Assembly (NCBI GenBank): GCA_015179125.1
Contig: WHVA01000045.1
Coordinates: 248,001-312,000 of the forward strand
Reading direction: 5' to 3'
DNA length: 64,000 nt
Source: Gautieria morchelliformis
Lineage: Eukaryota > Basidiomycota > Agaricomycetes > Gomphales > Gomphaceae
A program made the position numbers and the translations under genes. Below the pieces are notes generated by a model. The model did no database searches and was not told the origin of the DNA. It saw only the letters and a list, made by a program, of their open reading frames with translations. This document shows positions 47,406 to 57,455 of this stretch, piece after piece (position 1 is the stretch's first letter; every line of letters begins with the position of its first letter).

Positions 47406-47804
47406 TGTGAGGGCAACACTAATGACGAAGCCACAACCCAAAGATACTCAAGGAGATAAGAGCCGATACTAGGACAATGACCAACTGTGTAGTGGGTATC
47501 CTCAGTTTATAACTCTACCAATGATAGATACATGGGGACTTGCCTGTGTAGTGGGTATCCTCAGAGATCAAGCTGAGGAAACGCCACCACATGGGCTACG
47601 GTCTTATAGCGCTGGCAAGGCTTACATAATAGGGGAGACGGAAACTTGTAGAAGGTTATGGAAGGTGACGGAAAGTGATGGAAGGTCGCGGAAAGTGACA
47701 GAAGGTTATGGAAAGTGACGGAAGGTTACAGAAACTCATGGAAGGTTACAGAAACCCATGGAAGGAAATAGAAACTTGTGGAAGGAAATGCGTGAACCCT
47801 GATA
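47406..47804 (-). repeat. 5' LTR of nested gypsy copy
   Basis: 399 bp, the longest of the four family LTRs because of extra GGAAGGTTA-type minisatellite units (about 47640-47790). No standard tRNA primer site is apparent inside it. Confidence 0.9.
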
Positions 47805-47809
47805 GGAAC
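47805..47809. repeat. target-site duplication GGAAC, right
   Basis: Pairs with 44014-44018. Confidence 0.9.
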
Positions 47810-49488
47810 TCACCGATGCACCCATGGAGACGATCCCACATTGTTCTGCCCACATGCCAAAAGCGTCCGCTGCAGGCGCTGCGATGAGAGGCCTGTCATA
47901 TGAGTCTGTAATGGACAGGACCCTCGGGGAGATGAGAGAGAGCAAGGCATGCGTTCAAGGGGGTGCGCCGTTAGACCATGAGGAGGTGGGTGTGTTTGTG
48001 ACTGAGTCAGAGGAGGAATGGTGTTATGCCGGAGAGGTAGATGATCCCAAGACCTACTGAGAGATCCTATGGAGGTCAGATGCCCCACAGTGGGAGACGA
48101 GTATGACCGATGAGATGCACTCACTGTCACAACACGGCGTGTGGGATCTTATCCCACAAACCGAGGTCCCTGACGGTCGTCGTGTCATCCCATTGAAGTG
48201 GGTGTTCCTGCGTAAAAAGGATGTGAGCGGCACCCCAAAGAGGTTCAAGTCCCGTGTGGTGGCAAAAGGGTCCGTCCAGAGGGCCGGTATAGACTACACA
48301 GACACCTTCGCTCCCGTCACGAGGATGGAGTCCGTACGAGCGATATTGCACATCGGAGCCGCTATGGATTGGGAGATCCACCAGATGGATATCAAGACAG
48401 CATTCTTGCATGGCGAGCTAGATGACGCGGTATATATGGAACAACCGGAGGGGCGCATCGAGAAAGGGAAGGAGACTTACGTCTGTCGGCTGAAGAAGAC
48501 TCTCTATGGCCTTGTACAGTCCCCGCGGTTGTGGAATGCAAGATTAAACAAAGCCCTGGTGGAGGAGATAGGTTTTACCAGAGTGGCGGCTGACCATTGC
48601 GTCTATACACGCACCACTGCTGATGGCACTTCCATTCTCGCCATCCACGTAGATGACATCTGCGCGACGGCAAGCACTGCGGCAGAAATGAAGAGGGTGA
48701 AGACTGACGTCGGGGCGATCTTCAACCTTGTGGACCTTGGTGAGGTCCACCACCTTCTTGGCATGGCTAAGAGAAACTGTGCTGCGAGGACTGTCTCGCT
48801 GTCTCAGCGTGCCTACATCGAGACGATAACAAAACGGCTGAACTTACAGAATGCCTATGCCAAGTATACTCTGCTCGACCCTGCCATCGTCCTATCCAAG
48901 GACCTGTGCCCCAGCAGTGACGAAGAGAAGAAGAGCATGCAGAAAATTCCTTACCTCACCGCCATCGGATCGATGATATATGCAGCCATGGGCACGCGGC
49001 CCGATATCTCGTTCGCGGTCTCTCATCTGAGTCAATTCAGTGCGAATCCTGGTCCTGTGCATTGGATGCAAGCCCAAAGAGTCATCACCTACCTATATAC
49101 AACGCGTGATGTGGAGCTCGTCCTGGGCGGGAAGGGTGTGCTCCTATCCGGCTGGGTAGATTCGGACTGGGTTTCGGATCGGAGTGACCGCAGGTCTGTT
49201 GCGGGCTACCTATATTCATTAGGTGGAGGGCCAATCTCATGGAGCTCGAAAAAACAACCTACCATTGCAACCTCCAGTGTCGAAGCCGAATACATGTCGT
49301 GCACCTACGGAATAAAGGAAGCACTTTGGCTAAGATCCCTCCTGAAACTCATCGGTTTTGAACAAACCGGCGCAACAAATATCTTGTGTGACAACATGGG
49401 CACAATCACACTCACCAAAGACCCAACTTTCCATGCTACAGTTGCAGACACTGAAAGCCCGCCTATTTCACAGCGGGTTGAGAAATAA
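47810..49488 (+). pseudogene. copia reverse transcriptase and RNase H
   Basis: Continues the copia polyprotein after the nested element (TDAPMETIPHCS…, TGA at 48058), then a 461-codon open frame. RT motifs are VIPLKWVFLRKKD, FKSRVVAKGS, YTDTFAPVTRMESVRAIL, MDIKTAFLHGELDDAVYMEQ and the catalytic box IHVDDI (usual copia YVDD with H for Y). RNase H follows with GWVDSDWVSDRSDRRSVAGY, SSKKQPTIATSSVEAEYMSC and LCDNMGT. The end loses the usual HIE-x-R-x-HFIRE motif through a frameshift near 49430. Confidence 0.88.
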
Positions 49489-50282
49489 TTTTGGCCCAAA
49501 TCTGACTTCAGAATCGGACTCGCAACCCTCGAAAGCTTCCAAAAACAGCCTTACCTTAATTTTCCCACAGGTTTTAGGTACCGGCCAAACTTTTGGGCAA
49601 AATTTTGACTCTATTACCTTGCTCGCATCTTCTCCCATCCCCTAAATGTCGCCAGGATTCGCGACAGGTTCATGTTCATGTTCGTATAAGTTGTATCCCT
49701 CGCTTTTTCCCGTTTTCAGCGCTTCTGTCCTATATATCCTTTGCTTCTGCCCGTTTTCGGCACTACTTCCTTGGCCCCCTGCAGGCTATCTGGACTCATG
49801 ATGAGCTACGTCGTGTGACAACCAGTGGCCTGTTGGGTCCTGCTGTGGATTATGTGCGATGCGAGGTGTGTTTCCATACCAAGTATCATATGCCTCGCGA
49901 TATCTGTCCTTCGTGTCGACCTATGTAGCGGTATGAGGTAATACACGCGTCGCGCCTTCTGTCTTTGAGTGCCGTTTTATCTCCTGGTGTATGGTGATAT
50001 ATGCATGTGTGCGTCCTGTTTACTGTGTTGTATTTGCTATCTAATGTTTTCTATTCTACTGGTTTTTTTTTTTTTTGTTCACTGTCCCTCGTTTCGTCCA
50101 TTCTCCTGTCTCTTCTCATCTTTTCCCACCAGCTTTTTTTTTTTTTTTCATTCAGTTCCTTCACCTAGACAGTAATCTATTAATACAGATGCTTTGATAA
50201 TGGTAGATCGTGGTTCCATACTGAATCGAGCAAGGTTGCTGTGGGCAACGCTCTGCACTTCTAGTATGGGTTCTGAGCACTA
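49489..50282 (+). other. no certain gene; short ORF with a CxxC-x12-CxxC motif
   Basis: Between copia and the transposase fragment. A plus-strand frame ending at 49928 reads DELRRVTTSGLLGPAVDYVR, CEVCFHTKYHMPRDICPSC, which resembles a small zinc ribbon. It has no recognised family and may be the tail of another decayed element. T-runs lie near 50060-50080 and 50135-50150. Confidence 0.35.
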
Positions 50283-51003
50283 TTAATACATTGATTTACC
50301 CTTTGCCTGAGCTTCAAGTGCCTTCATTGCACTCTCTGACACTGATATATGACTTCTCTGCTTGCGCACAACCCATGCTGCAGCCTCCCCTTTCAAGCCT
50401 TTTTGGTAAGCATCTATGAATCTCCATGACCGATTAATAAATCTCCGAATGACGTCTGCAGGGCATGCATCAAGAACTTCCAGTGCACGTGCTTTAGCCT
50501 CTGCAAAATTGTTTTTAGGGTGCTCCCGGTATCGGTATTTACACCATCCCCAGTACTTAGAGACACTTGTTAGATTAGTATTCAATTAGCAGAAAATTAC
50601 TCACCATTTCAATGGGGTTCAGCTCACAGTGAAATTTTGGAAGGAAAATACACTCATGGCCTGCACCTTTGATCAGTATCTCAATCATTGATTCTTGGTT
50701 GACAAAATCTTCTTGCTGAGAGAGAAGCCTAGCCATGCAGCAGTTCTGGCTCTCAAAAGGGCAGACTGGTGCACACTTGGCTTTCAAGAGCGAGTCCTCA
50801 AATCCCTGTTCTTTAAGAACAGCCTGCAAGCCCTTCGGTTGCCCAGATAATGTCGTCATCTGCTGTGGCTGTCCTCGGAAGCGAGGGTCAGGATTTGATT
50901 GAGGAATTAGTGTGTCGCGCTGCTTGCGTTGCCTTCCACTGTCAGATTTATTCATTTCAAAAGCTTTCAGTGCATCTGGGGGCAAAGAAGCATGGGCAGA
51001 TGA
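50283..51003 (-). pseudogene. DDE-type transposase C-terminal fragment
   Basis: The minus-strand pieces join across a small intron (GTGAGT…CTCTAAG, about 50605-50557): GHECIFLPKFHCELNPIEM | YWGWCKYRYREHPKNNFAEA, then KALEAQAKGKSMY. LPKFHCELNPIE-x-YW is the region around the last catalytic Glu of Tc1/mariner-like DDE transposases, and the WGWCKYRYRE variant is common in agaricomycete proteins. Upstream sequence reads into the gypsy LTR at 51004, and no N-terminal part is found on its far side, so only a fragment remains. Confidence 0.7.
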
Positions 51004-51348
51004 TGTGAGGGCAACACTAATGACGAAGCCACAACCAAAGATACTCAAGGAGATAAGAGCCGATACTAGGACAATGACCAATTGTGTAGTGGGTATCCTC
51101 AGTTTATAACTCTACCAACGATAGATACATGGGGACTTGCCTGTGTAGTGGGTATCCTCAGAGATCAAGCTGAGGAAACGCCACCACACGGGCTACAGTC
51201 TTATAGCGCTGGCAAGGCTTACATAATAGGGGAGATGGAAACTTGTAGAAGGTTACGGAAAGTGACGGAAAGTGACATGTGACAGAAGGTGACGGAAACT
51301 CATGGAAGGAAATAGAAACTTGTGGAAGGAAACGCGTGAACCCTGACA
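51004..51348 (-). repeat. 3' LTR of gypsy copy 2
   Basis: 345 bp. Shares diagnostic variants with 57128-57455 (CACACGGGCTACAG, GGAGATGG, AAACGCGTGAAC) that copy 1 lacks, so the two LTRs belong together. Confidence 0.9.
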
Positions 51349-51359
51349 TCACCCCCCTC

Positions 51360-51950
51360 TCAATGCTTGTCGTCCCAACAAGCACAGCTGCCACCTAGCC
51401 CCCAACATCCACCGAGACATCGTTTCCAAGTATGCCACAGGCGGGACCACCATCTCTCCTGACCCTTCCCTTCCTGGTAACGCAGGTCAATGATGAGCTC
51501 AGGGGGATTGGGGTCCATGGGCAAGTGCGGCCCTCGGAACCTTGCTCGACGTATTCGCTCTCCTGCCATGTTACAGAAACGTCGCCCCACCCAGCCTTCG
51601 AAAGTGTAGGGGGTTCCACATGGGGGGGTTCCATCGTTGAGGAAGACAGGGTCGCCGATGTAGTACGTGTTCTCTCGTCTGTGTCGGGGTCTGAGGAATG
51701 CGAGTGCAGGGCGAGTGGGCGCCTGACTGTTCGCTGGTGTGAGGTCCTCAGAGCTGACGGACCACTTTGAAGACCATGCGAGATCACGGCAGTCAAGCAT
51801 CCTTTGTAGCTTGGCTTCACTAGCTGCTCTGGAAGACGAGAAGCCGGAGAAGTGCAGGAGGGTGGGATCGACACGTGACATGTTTGGCAGGTCAGAGAGG
51901 TTTTGGGTGAAGCTGGGGAGGGCAACTAGCTCAATGGCGGGCGAGGACAT
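51360..51950 (-). CDS. extra 3' ORF of gypsy chromovirus, unknown function (196 aa)
   Basis: An uninterrupted 196-codon frame on the element's coding strand, beginning about 107 bases after the chromodomain stop and ending at the polypurine tract. It starts MSSPAIELVALPSFTQNLSD. Its middle reads RPRHRRENTYYIGDPVFLND and TPYTFEGWVGRRFCN, and the C-terminus is Cys/Trp/Gly-rich (KRCLGGCWGLGGSCACW). No known gypsy domain (envelope, dUTPase, RNase H) is recognisable. Copy 1 has the same ORF with an in-frame 6-base indel and one CGA-to-TGA stop. The antisense strand also has open frames, so coding on this strand is an inference. Confidence 0.55.
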   Translation of the reverse strand: MSSPAIELVALPSFTQNLSDLPNMSRVDPTLLHFSGFSSSRAASEAKLQRMLDCRDLAWSSKWSVSSEDLTPANSQAPTRPALAFLRPRHRRENTYYIGDPVFLNDGTPPCGTPYTFEGWVGRRFCNMAGERIRRARFRGPHLPMDPNPPELIIDLRYQEGKGQERWWSRLWHTWKRCLGGCWGLGGSCACWDDKH

Positions 51951-52056
51951 GGTTGATGGATGTGGTGGGGTCGATGCAGTGGAAGCGAGCGGTCACAGGT
52001 GGAGAGGGGATATATAGCTTATCGGAATGAATTGGTTAGGCGGAGGCCGATATCGC

Positions 52057-52338
52057 TTATCTTTGGGGTCCTGGACCCTTGACATTATGAGTAGAAGCCC
52101 TGCCTGCTGTCCAGTTGAAGAGAGTTTGCCTGGAAGGTTCTGTGAAGTTCTGAAATCTCTGGAAAGGGAGGGACATGTATGTGGCTGCTGAGATACGCTG
52201 AGGTGCCTCTGGGTTCTGCCGGTGAAATTCCTTAATGAGTCGCTTTGCCCCAGAGACATCTTTTGCTGGTAGCCAGAGATCGTCAGCAGCTCCATAGCCC
52301 TTCCAGCGCACGAGATACTCCAACCTTCCACGGAACAT
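52057..52338 (-). CDS. chromodomain module of gypsy copy 2
   Basis: FRGRLEYLVRWKGYGAADDL, WLPAKDVSGAKRLIKEF is a chromodomain with the aromatic cage positions (Y, W, W-type). A stop near 52345 separates it from the integrase frame ending KNMKLKGF, exactly as in copy 1, so the split may be an original property of the family (readthrough or frameshifting) and not decay. Confidence 0.75.
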   Translation of the reverse strand: MFRGRLEYLVRWKGYGAADDLWLPAKDVSGAKRLIKEFHRQNPEAPQRISAATYMSLPFQRFQNFTEPSRQTLFNWTAGRASTHNVKGPGPQR

Positions 52339-52346
52339 CCTGCTGT

Positions 52347-54180
52347 CTAGAATCCTTTCAACTTCATATTCTTCGGCTCCATCCCGTATGACAGGGGGGG
52401 TGGTGGAGGGGCATGACGTTCAAGAATTGGGTCATCTTCATATGGCCGAAGCAGGACGACAGAGAACACTGGATGTGTGCGACCAAAGGATGCAGGAAGG
52501 TTTAGACCATAGGCATTTCGTGAGACCACCTTATTAACCGTGTAGGGACCTAGCCACTTGTGGTCTAGCTTCTTCATTGGGCGAGTGGTTGTGATGTTTT
52601 GTGCATTGAGCCAGACCTTGTCACCAAGCTTATAAACTGGGGCTGCTTTATGGTGCACGTCATAGAAGCGTGCCATGTCCTCTGCTGCCTTGGACAGGGC
52701 TGAACGAGCTTCTCTCGTGGCCGCTTCCATCCGCGTTGTGAACTCATCCAGGGCCTCGAGTCGAGTTTCCCGGACTGGTTCCAGTCCCAGCCTTGGATGT
52801 TGGCCACTGTCCAACATGAAGGGTGTAGTCTGGGTTGAGGCATGGATTCGGTTGTTATAGGCAAACTCGGCCAAGGATATCCATTCGAACCAATCATCCT
52901 GACGCTGGTTGATGAATAGTCGAAGGTATTGCTCAATCTCCTGATTAACCCTTTCAGTCTGTCCATCAGTTTGGGGGTGATAAGCAGTAGAGGCAGCGAC
53001 TTTGACACCAAGAAGTTTGTTCAGTTCACGCATGAACTGGGAGATGAACTGTGTGCCTCGATCACTGATGATTTCTTCAGGGAGCCCATGAAGTTTCCAA
53101 ACATGATCACGGAAGAGTCGGGCAACTCCCACTGAAGTTACATCTGAAGTGGTGGGAATGACATGTGCACGCTTTGAGAGGCGATCGACAACAACAAGGA
53201 GAGCATCATAGCCATGACTGGTAGGCAGTTCTACAATCAAGTCAACAGACATAACCTGCCATCTACGGTCTGGGATACGGTTTGGTAGAAGCTTGCCAAT
53301 GGGAGAAGCAGGGAAGGTTTTTGTCCGGTTGCACAGGTCACAGGCCTTCACGTATTTTGCAATGTAACGTCCCATCCCAGGCCACCAGTAACTCCGAGCA
53401 ACTAGTTCAGTGGTTCTCCAACGACCAGGGTGACCGGTGAGAGGCATGTCATGGTGCGCTTTCACTATGTCATGTCGTAGTTTTGCATCAAGCGGCACGT
53501 ACACTTTGTTGTGATAGAGGACAAGCCCATCCTGTTCAGACCACTCTTCTCCTCGTAAATTTCCAGAGGAGCCCAGTTCTTTGAGAGCCTTGACAACCTT
53601 TTCATCCTGGTCTACACAGTTCCTTACTCGATTGAGGAAAGCATCACCTTCACCTGGGACTAACTGCGCACCAGCCTCTGGGGGATTCGCCTTGATGTGG
53701 AACAAGTCAGGGGTAAGTAAGACTTGATTTTGGTTGTCTTCCTCCCCCCGCTTATGATCCACGCGTCGTGAGAGTGCATCAGGCTTGGCTGAATGACGAC
53801 CAGGACGATGGATCAGCTCAAAATCAAAGCGAGAGAGGTAGAGTGACCAGCGTGCTTGACGACGGTTCAGGTTTTGTGCAGTGCGGAAGTAGGTGAGATT
53901 CTGATGGTCATTGAGAATCTCAATCTTGTGCTTCGTTCCCTCTAAGATGTGGCGCCATTCCTCTAATCCCCGAATCACAGAAAGAAGCTCCTTGTCATGG
54001 ATGGCATAGTTGCGTTCAGCATCATTGAGGCTTTTGGAGACAAACCCCACAGGCCGCCATTTGCCATCATCACATAGCTGGGACAGTACTGCTCCTGTGG
54101 CATAGGCTGAGGCATCTGTTTCAAGACGGAAATGTTTGTCTTGATCAGGGAGGAAAGGATCGGTGTTGAGGTGATGAGGA
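52347..54180 (-). CDS. RNase H and integrase of gypsy copy 2
   Basis: RNase H: GFVSKSLNDAERNYAIHDKE, HNDHQNL-like strand ILNDHQNLTYF, then [19 protein letters not shown] and KPDALSRR. Integrase zinc domain: KAHHDMPLTGHPGRWRT … CDLCNRTK. Core: SVDLIVELPTSHGYDALLVV, ISDRGTQFISQFMRELNKLL, QTDGQTERVNQEIEQYLRLF, giving the D-D-E residues. GPY module: HKWLGPYTVNKVVSRN. The frame is open for more than 560 codons, so this part is intact; it is out of frame with the upstream RT. Confidence 0.9.
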
Positions 54181-55953
54181 GTTTGAGCTTGTCAAAGGAC
54201 GCTTGCTCTGGGCCATTTGGATCCCAAGACCATTGGGCATCCTGTTTTGTCAACTGGTTGAGGGGCTTTGCAATGTGTGAGAAGTCTTCCACAAATCTAC
54301 GGTAGAAGTTGATGAAACCAAGGAATGATTTGACTTCAGTGACGTTACGTGGTATTGGCCAGTCCCGCACCCCTGCAACCTTGACTGGGTCCATGGCAAC
54401 CTGTCCTTGAGAGAGGATGAGGCCGAGATACTCCACCTCTAGTTGCTCAAATAGGCATTTTTCAGGTTTGAGGTACAGGTTGTTGGCCCGGAGGATTTCA
54501 AGGACACGTCGTACAATCCTACGATGTTCTTCAAGCGACTCTGTGAAGATGAGAATGTCGTCCATGAACACCACCACAACCCCTTCATCGATGAGACTCT
54601 TGAAGATGTCATTCATCATCGTCTGGAAGGTTGCTGGGCTGTTCGTGAGTCCAAAGAACATGACTAGAGGTTCATACAGGCCCCTATTTGTCCGAAAGGC
54701 TGCCTTCCACTCATCTCCCTCTTTTATGCGTACATTATTATATCCCCAGCGAATGTCAAGCTTTGTGAAGTATTTAGCCCTTCCAGCAGCAATCTTATTC
54801 ATGATGTCTGGAACAAGGGGCAAGGATAGGCATTCTTGATTGTTATATCATTGAGCTTCCGGTAGTCTTGCACAAATCTAAGACTGCCGTCCTTTTTCTT
54901 CACAAAGAAGACTGGAGATGCCATAGGTGACTTGGAGGGACGGATACGATGGCTCTTCAGGTTCTCCTCAAGGAAGTTATCCAGTTCCCTTTGCTCAACC
55001 GGTGACATTGGGTAAACCTTTGTGCTGAAGGGTTGTGCACCTGGAGTGAGCTCAATTGCATGGTCCCAGGGCTTTCGAGGAGGCAGTTGGTCAAATGACT
55101 CCTTAGAAAACACATCCTTGAACTCCTGGTATGGTTTAGGGACAAGGTCCTCGAAGGATCTGACTGGTGCAGACTTGCTGGCCCGTTCAGCAAGCTGTTG
55201 GGAGACAGTCCAGCCTGCGCCAATCATTTCAGGACTCTCATTCACAAAGATGACAAAGGTCCTGTCTCCTTCCTCAAGTAGGGAGCGGGTGTGCTGTATG
55301 GGAACCTCCTCTTGATTTACACTCTCTTCTGGAACAGTTTCGACTGTGGGCCCTCTGACAACAGGTCTGCCCCCACATGACTTGGGACAGCGTGTCATCT
55401 TCACATCTCCTATACGCCAGTCAACTTCTGGGTTGTGTTCAACAAGCCATGTGTGACCAAGAATGATGGCAAGTCGTCCAAGGCTCGTGACAGAGAATGT
55501 GGCACGTTCCGTATGATCCCCAAAGGTGCAAATGAGGTCGACTTCTTCCTTGATTGAGCCAGCCTCATTTGGGGTACCATCAATATTGTAGACGGGGATG
55601 GCACGGGGTAGGGGGCGGGTCCGAAGCCTGTGTTCCCTCACAAACTCCACATCGATGAACATCCCTGTAGCACCACTGTCAAGGAGGGAGTCAATTGCAA
55701 GTGGATGCCCTGTGTCAACGGAGTGGACCTTGAGAGGTACTTTGGTGCATCGGCGGAGGTCAGCAGTACGGACATATAGAGGGACTGGAAGGTTTGCATT
55801 AGCAACTGGAGCGATGGGTTGGGTTTTCGGCATGGCTGGTTTGGTTTCAGTTCGATCAGGGATAGGAGAAGGATGCATCATATCGCCTGTGATCCCTATT
55901 GTACATGTTTCGAGAACTGAAAACCGATTCGTCGAGCGGGGCATGTCTTTCAC
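54165..55953 (-). pseudogene. protease and reverse transcriptase of gypsy copy 2 (two frameshifts)
   Basis: The protease site [15 protein letters not shown] lies near 55665, followed by [22 protein letters not shown] begins [21 protein letters not shown] 1-base shift near 54815 breaks NAYPLPL-type sequence, and RT continues in the next frame with KYFTKLDIRWGYNNVRIKEG, FGLTNSPATFQTMMNDIF and the catalytic box VVFMDDILIF near 54560. A second shift near 54170 separates it from RNase H. The active-site residues are all present. Confidence 0.88.
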
Positions 55954-55964
55954 CGCTGACTGGC

Positions 55965-57067
55965 CTAAAAACCCTTTCCTTCCCTTGGACAGGGGCTTCC
56001 ACCTTCTCTTTGCGTTCCTCTATCGCCGCTGCTACAATTTAGAGACAATTGCTGCAATGTCTGCCTCTGTGAGGTTTGCACGGATTCGTGGCTTGCGAGG
56101 TTCAGGACAGTCTGGTGAAATGTGACCAGGTCTCTTACAGTTGTAGCAGGTCGTGTTTCGGTGCGGCGGCGGGATGAGTCAATGTCCATAGGTGTCGCGT
56201 TACTGGGTGATGCTGTGGCAACAGGAGCCATAGCAGGAGTGTGGAGTGGTCGGGCAGGAGGAGGGCGATTAGGGACATGAGGTGTCTGTGCCTTCCTGAC
56301 CTCTAACAGACGGCGATGATTGCGGTCAATCTGACAGGCTGCTTCCTTCCAGGCTTTGAGGTTGGATGGAAGAAAGGGCTGGGCGTGGATCTTGTCAAGG
56401 ATACCTGCTGGAAGGCCACGAGCATAGGCATCCTCGAGTGCCTCATCATTAAAGCCTGTCCTGCCTGCCAGGATCTCAAATTGAGCCGTGTATTCATCTG
56501 CCGACATTCCTGACGCCATCCTAAGGTTATGCAGCTTAGTGCGAGCCGTTCTGGCACGATATGGGTCACCAAAGGCCTCCTCCACACGTTTAATAAACCC
56601 CTCCAGAGTGGATATAGAGGAGGTGCCATCAATGACAGCCTGTGTCTCGTTGTGTGCCCATATCTCCGCAGAGCCTCCCGTCATGAAGGAAAGAGCATAT
56701 AGGATCTTTGTGCGTTCATCTGGGAAGGATGCTGGCTGGACAGCGATGGACAACTTGATAGACCTGATAAACCCTTCATCTCTGCACGGTCTCCATTGAA
56801 CTTCTCCAGTTCTGCTGCTTTGATAGAGCGAGTAGATGGAGGGACACTGTGAGGTACTGAGGGCGCAAGGGCTTGAGCAGCAGCAACAGCAGCGTTGGTG
56901 GCAGCATTGGCTAAGTGGTCGTGAACGTTAGCAATCTGATTGTGCAGTTCCTGATTCTGCAGTTGAAGTTGCTGCAACTGCTGTGCTTGGCTGGAAAGGA
57001 GGCCTCAAAGAAATGGCCCATGGTCACCCAGGGCGTCCCAGTATGCGTCTGGGAGTTGGTCTGCCAT
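55965..57067 (-). pseudogene. gag of gypsy copy 2
   Basis: Starts MADQLPDAYWDALGDHGPFL at 57067. The next codon is TGA where copy 1 has CGA (Arg). Then the coiled coil, the capsid-like domain (SIAVQPASFPDERTKILYAL) and a zinc knuckle broken by a 1-base shift near 56150. A further shift lies near 56790. Frameshifts and the stop inactivate it. Confidence 0.85.
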
Positions 57068-57127
57068 AGGCTGAGATGAAGGCTGGTTAAGAAAAGTGTG
57101 TGGGGTCGTCCTATGAGCTTGATCTTC

Positions 57128-57455
57128 TGTGAGGGCAACACTAATGATGAAGCCACAACCAAAGATACTCAAGGAGATAAGAGCCGATACTAGGACAATG
57201 ACCAACTGTGTAGTGGGTATCCTCAGTTTATAACTCTACCAACAATAGATACATGGGGACTTGCCTGTGTAGTGGGTATCCTCAGAGATCAAGCTGAGGA
57301 AACGCCACCACACGGGCTACAGTCTTATAGCGCTGGCAAGGCTTACATAATAGGGGAGATGGAAACTTGTAGAAGGTTACGGAAAGTGACGGAAGGTGAT
57401 GGAAACTCATGGAAGGAAATAGAAACTTGTGGAAGGAAACGCGTGAACCCTGACA
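57128..57455 (-). repeat. 5' LTR of gypsy copy 2
   Basis: 328 bp, the shortest family LTR, because it has the fewest minisatellite units (57361-57440). Confidence 0.9.

Larger units (their letters stand above)
44019..47804 (-). mobile_element. non-autonomous gypsy chromovirus copy (internal deletion) nested in copia
   Basis: Flanked by LTRs 44019-44407 and 47406-47804 and by a perfect GGAAC TSD. It is oriented on the minus strand (polypurine tract read as GAGAGGGGGG beside the left LTR). Compared with the longer copy at 51004-57455, about 2.8 kb is missing between the protease and the end of integrase (junction near 45741). It keeps gag, a protease start, the integrase tail with chromodomain, the extra 3' ORF and both LTRs. 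The outer right LTR end reads TGATA, where the other three LTRs have TGACA. Confidence 0.92.
41252..49540 (+). mobile_element. Ty1/copia element, decayed and split by a nested gypsy element
   Basis: The order gag, protease, integrase, reverse transcriptase, RNase H on the plus strand identifies Ty1/copia. A left LTR candidate is at 41252-41562. No matching right LTR follows RNase H, so the right end is truncated or missing and the right coordinate is approximate. A 3.8-kb gypsy insertion (44019-47804) splits the polyprotein between integrase and RT. The reading across the TSD is continuous (…DEHEEL|TDAPMETIPH…). Several point lesions (a TAG near 41677, frameshifts near 42930 and at a C run near 43140, a TGA at 48058) show it is inactive. 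Confidence 0.85.
51004..57455 (-). mobile_element. near-complete gypsy chromovirus copy (6.45 kb)
   Basis: LTRs at 51004-51348 and 57128-57455 enclose, on the minus strand, gag, protease, RT, RNase H, integrase, chromodomain and an extra 3' ORF, with the polypurine tract (GAGAGGGGGG in its orientation) beside 51349. The LTRs differ by about three transitions plus one 17-base repeat-number change, so insertion is recent. Flanking pentamers differ (GATGA left, GGCTG right). Lesions are few: a TGA in gag where copy 1 has CGA, frameshifts near 56150 and 56790 in gag, and frameshifts near 54815 and 54170 in pol. Confidence 0.93.

Noticed and set aside
50060..50150. Poly-T runs as possible pol III terminators or poly-A tails of a LINE on the minus strand
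   Set aside because: No adjacent tRNA-like promoter, LINE ORF or target-site duplication was found.
52675..53135. Short plus-strand ORFs inside the gypsy element
   Set aside because: Antisense to well-conserved integrase; no independent support.
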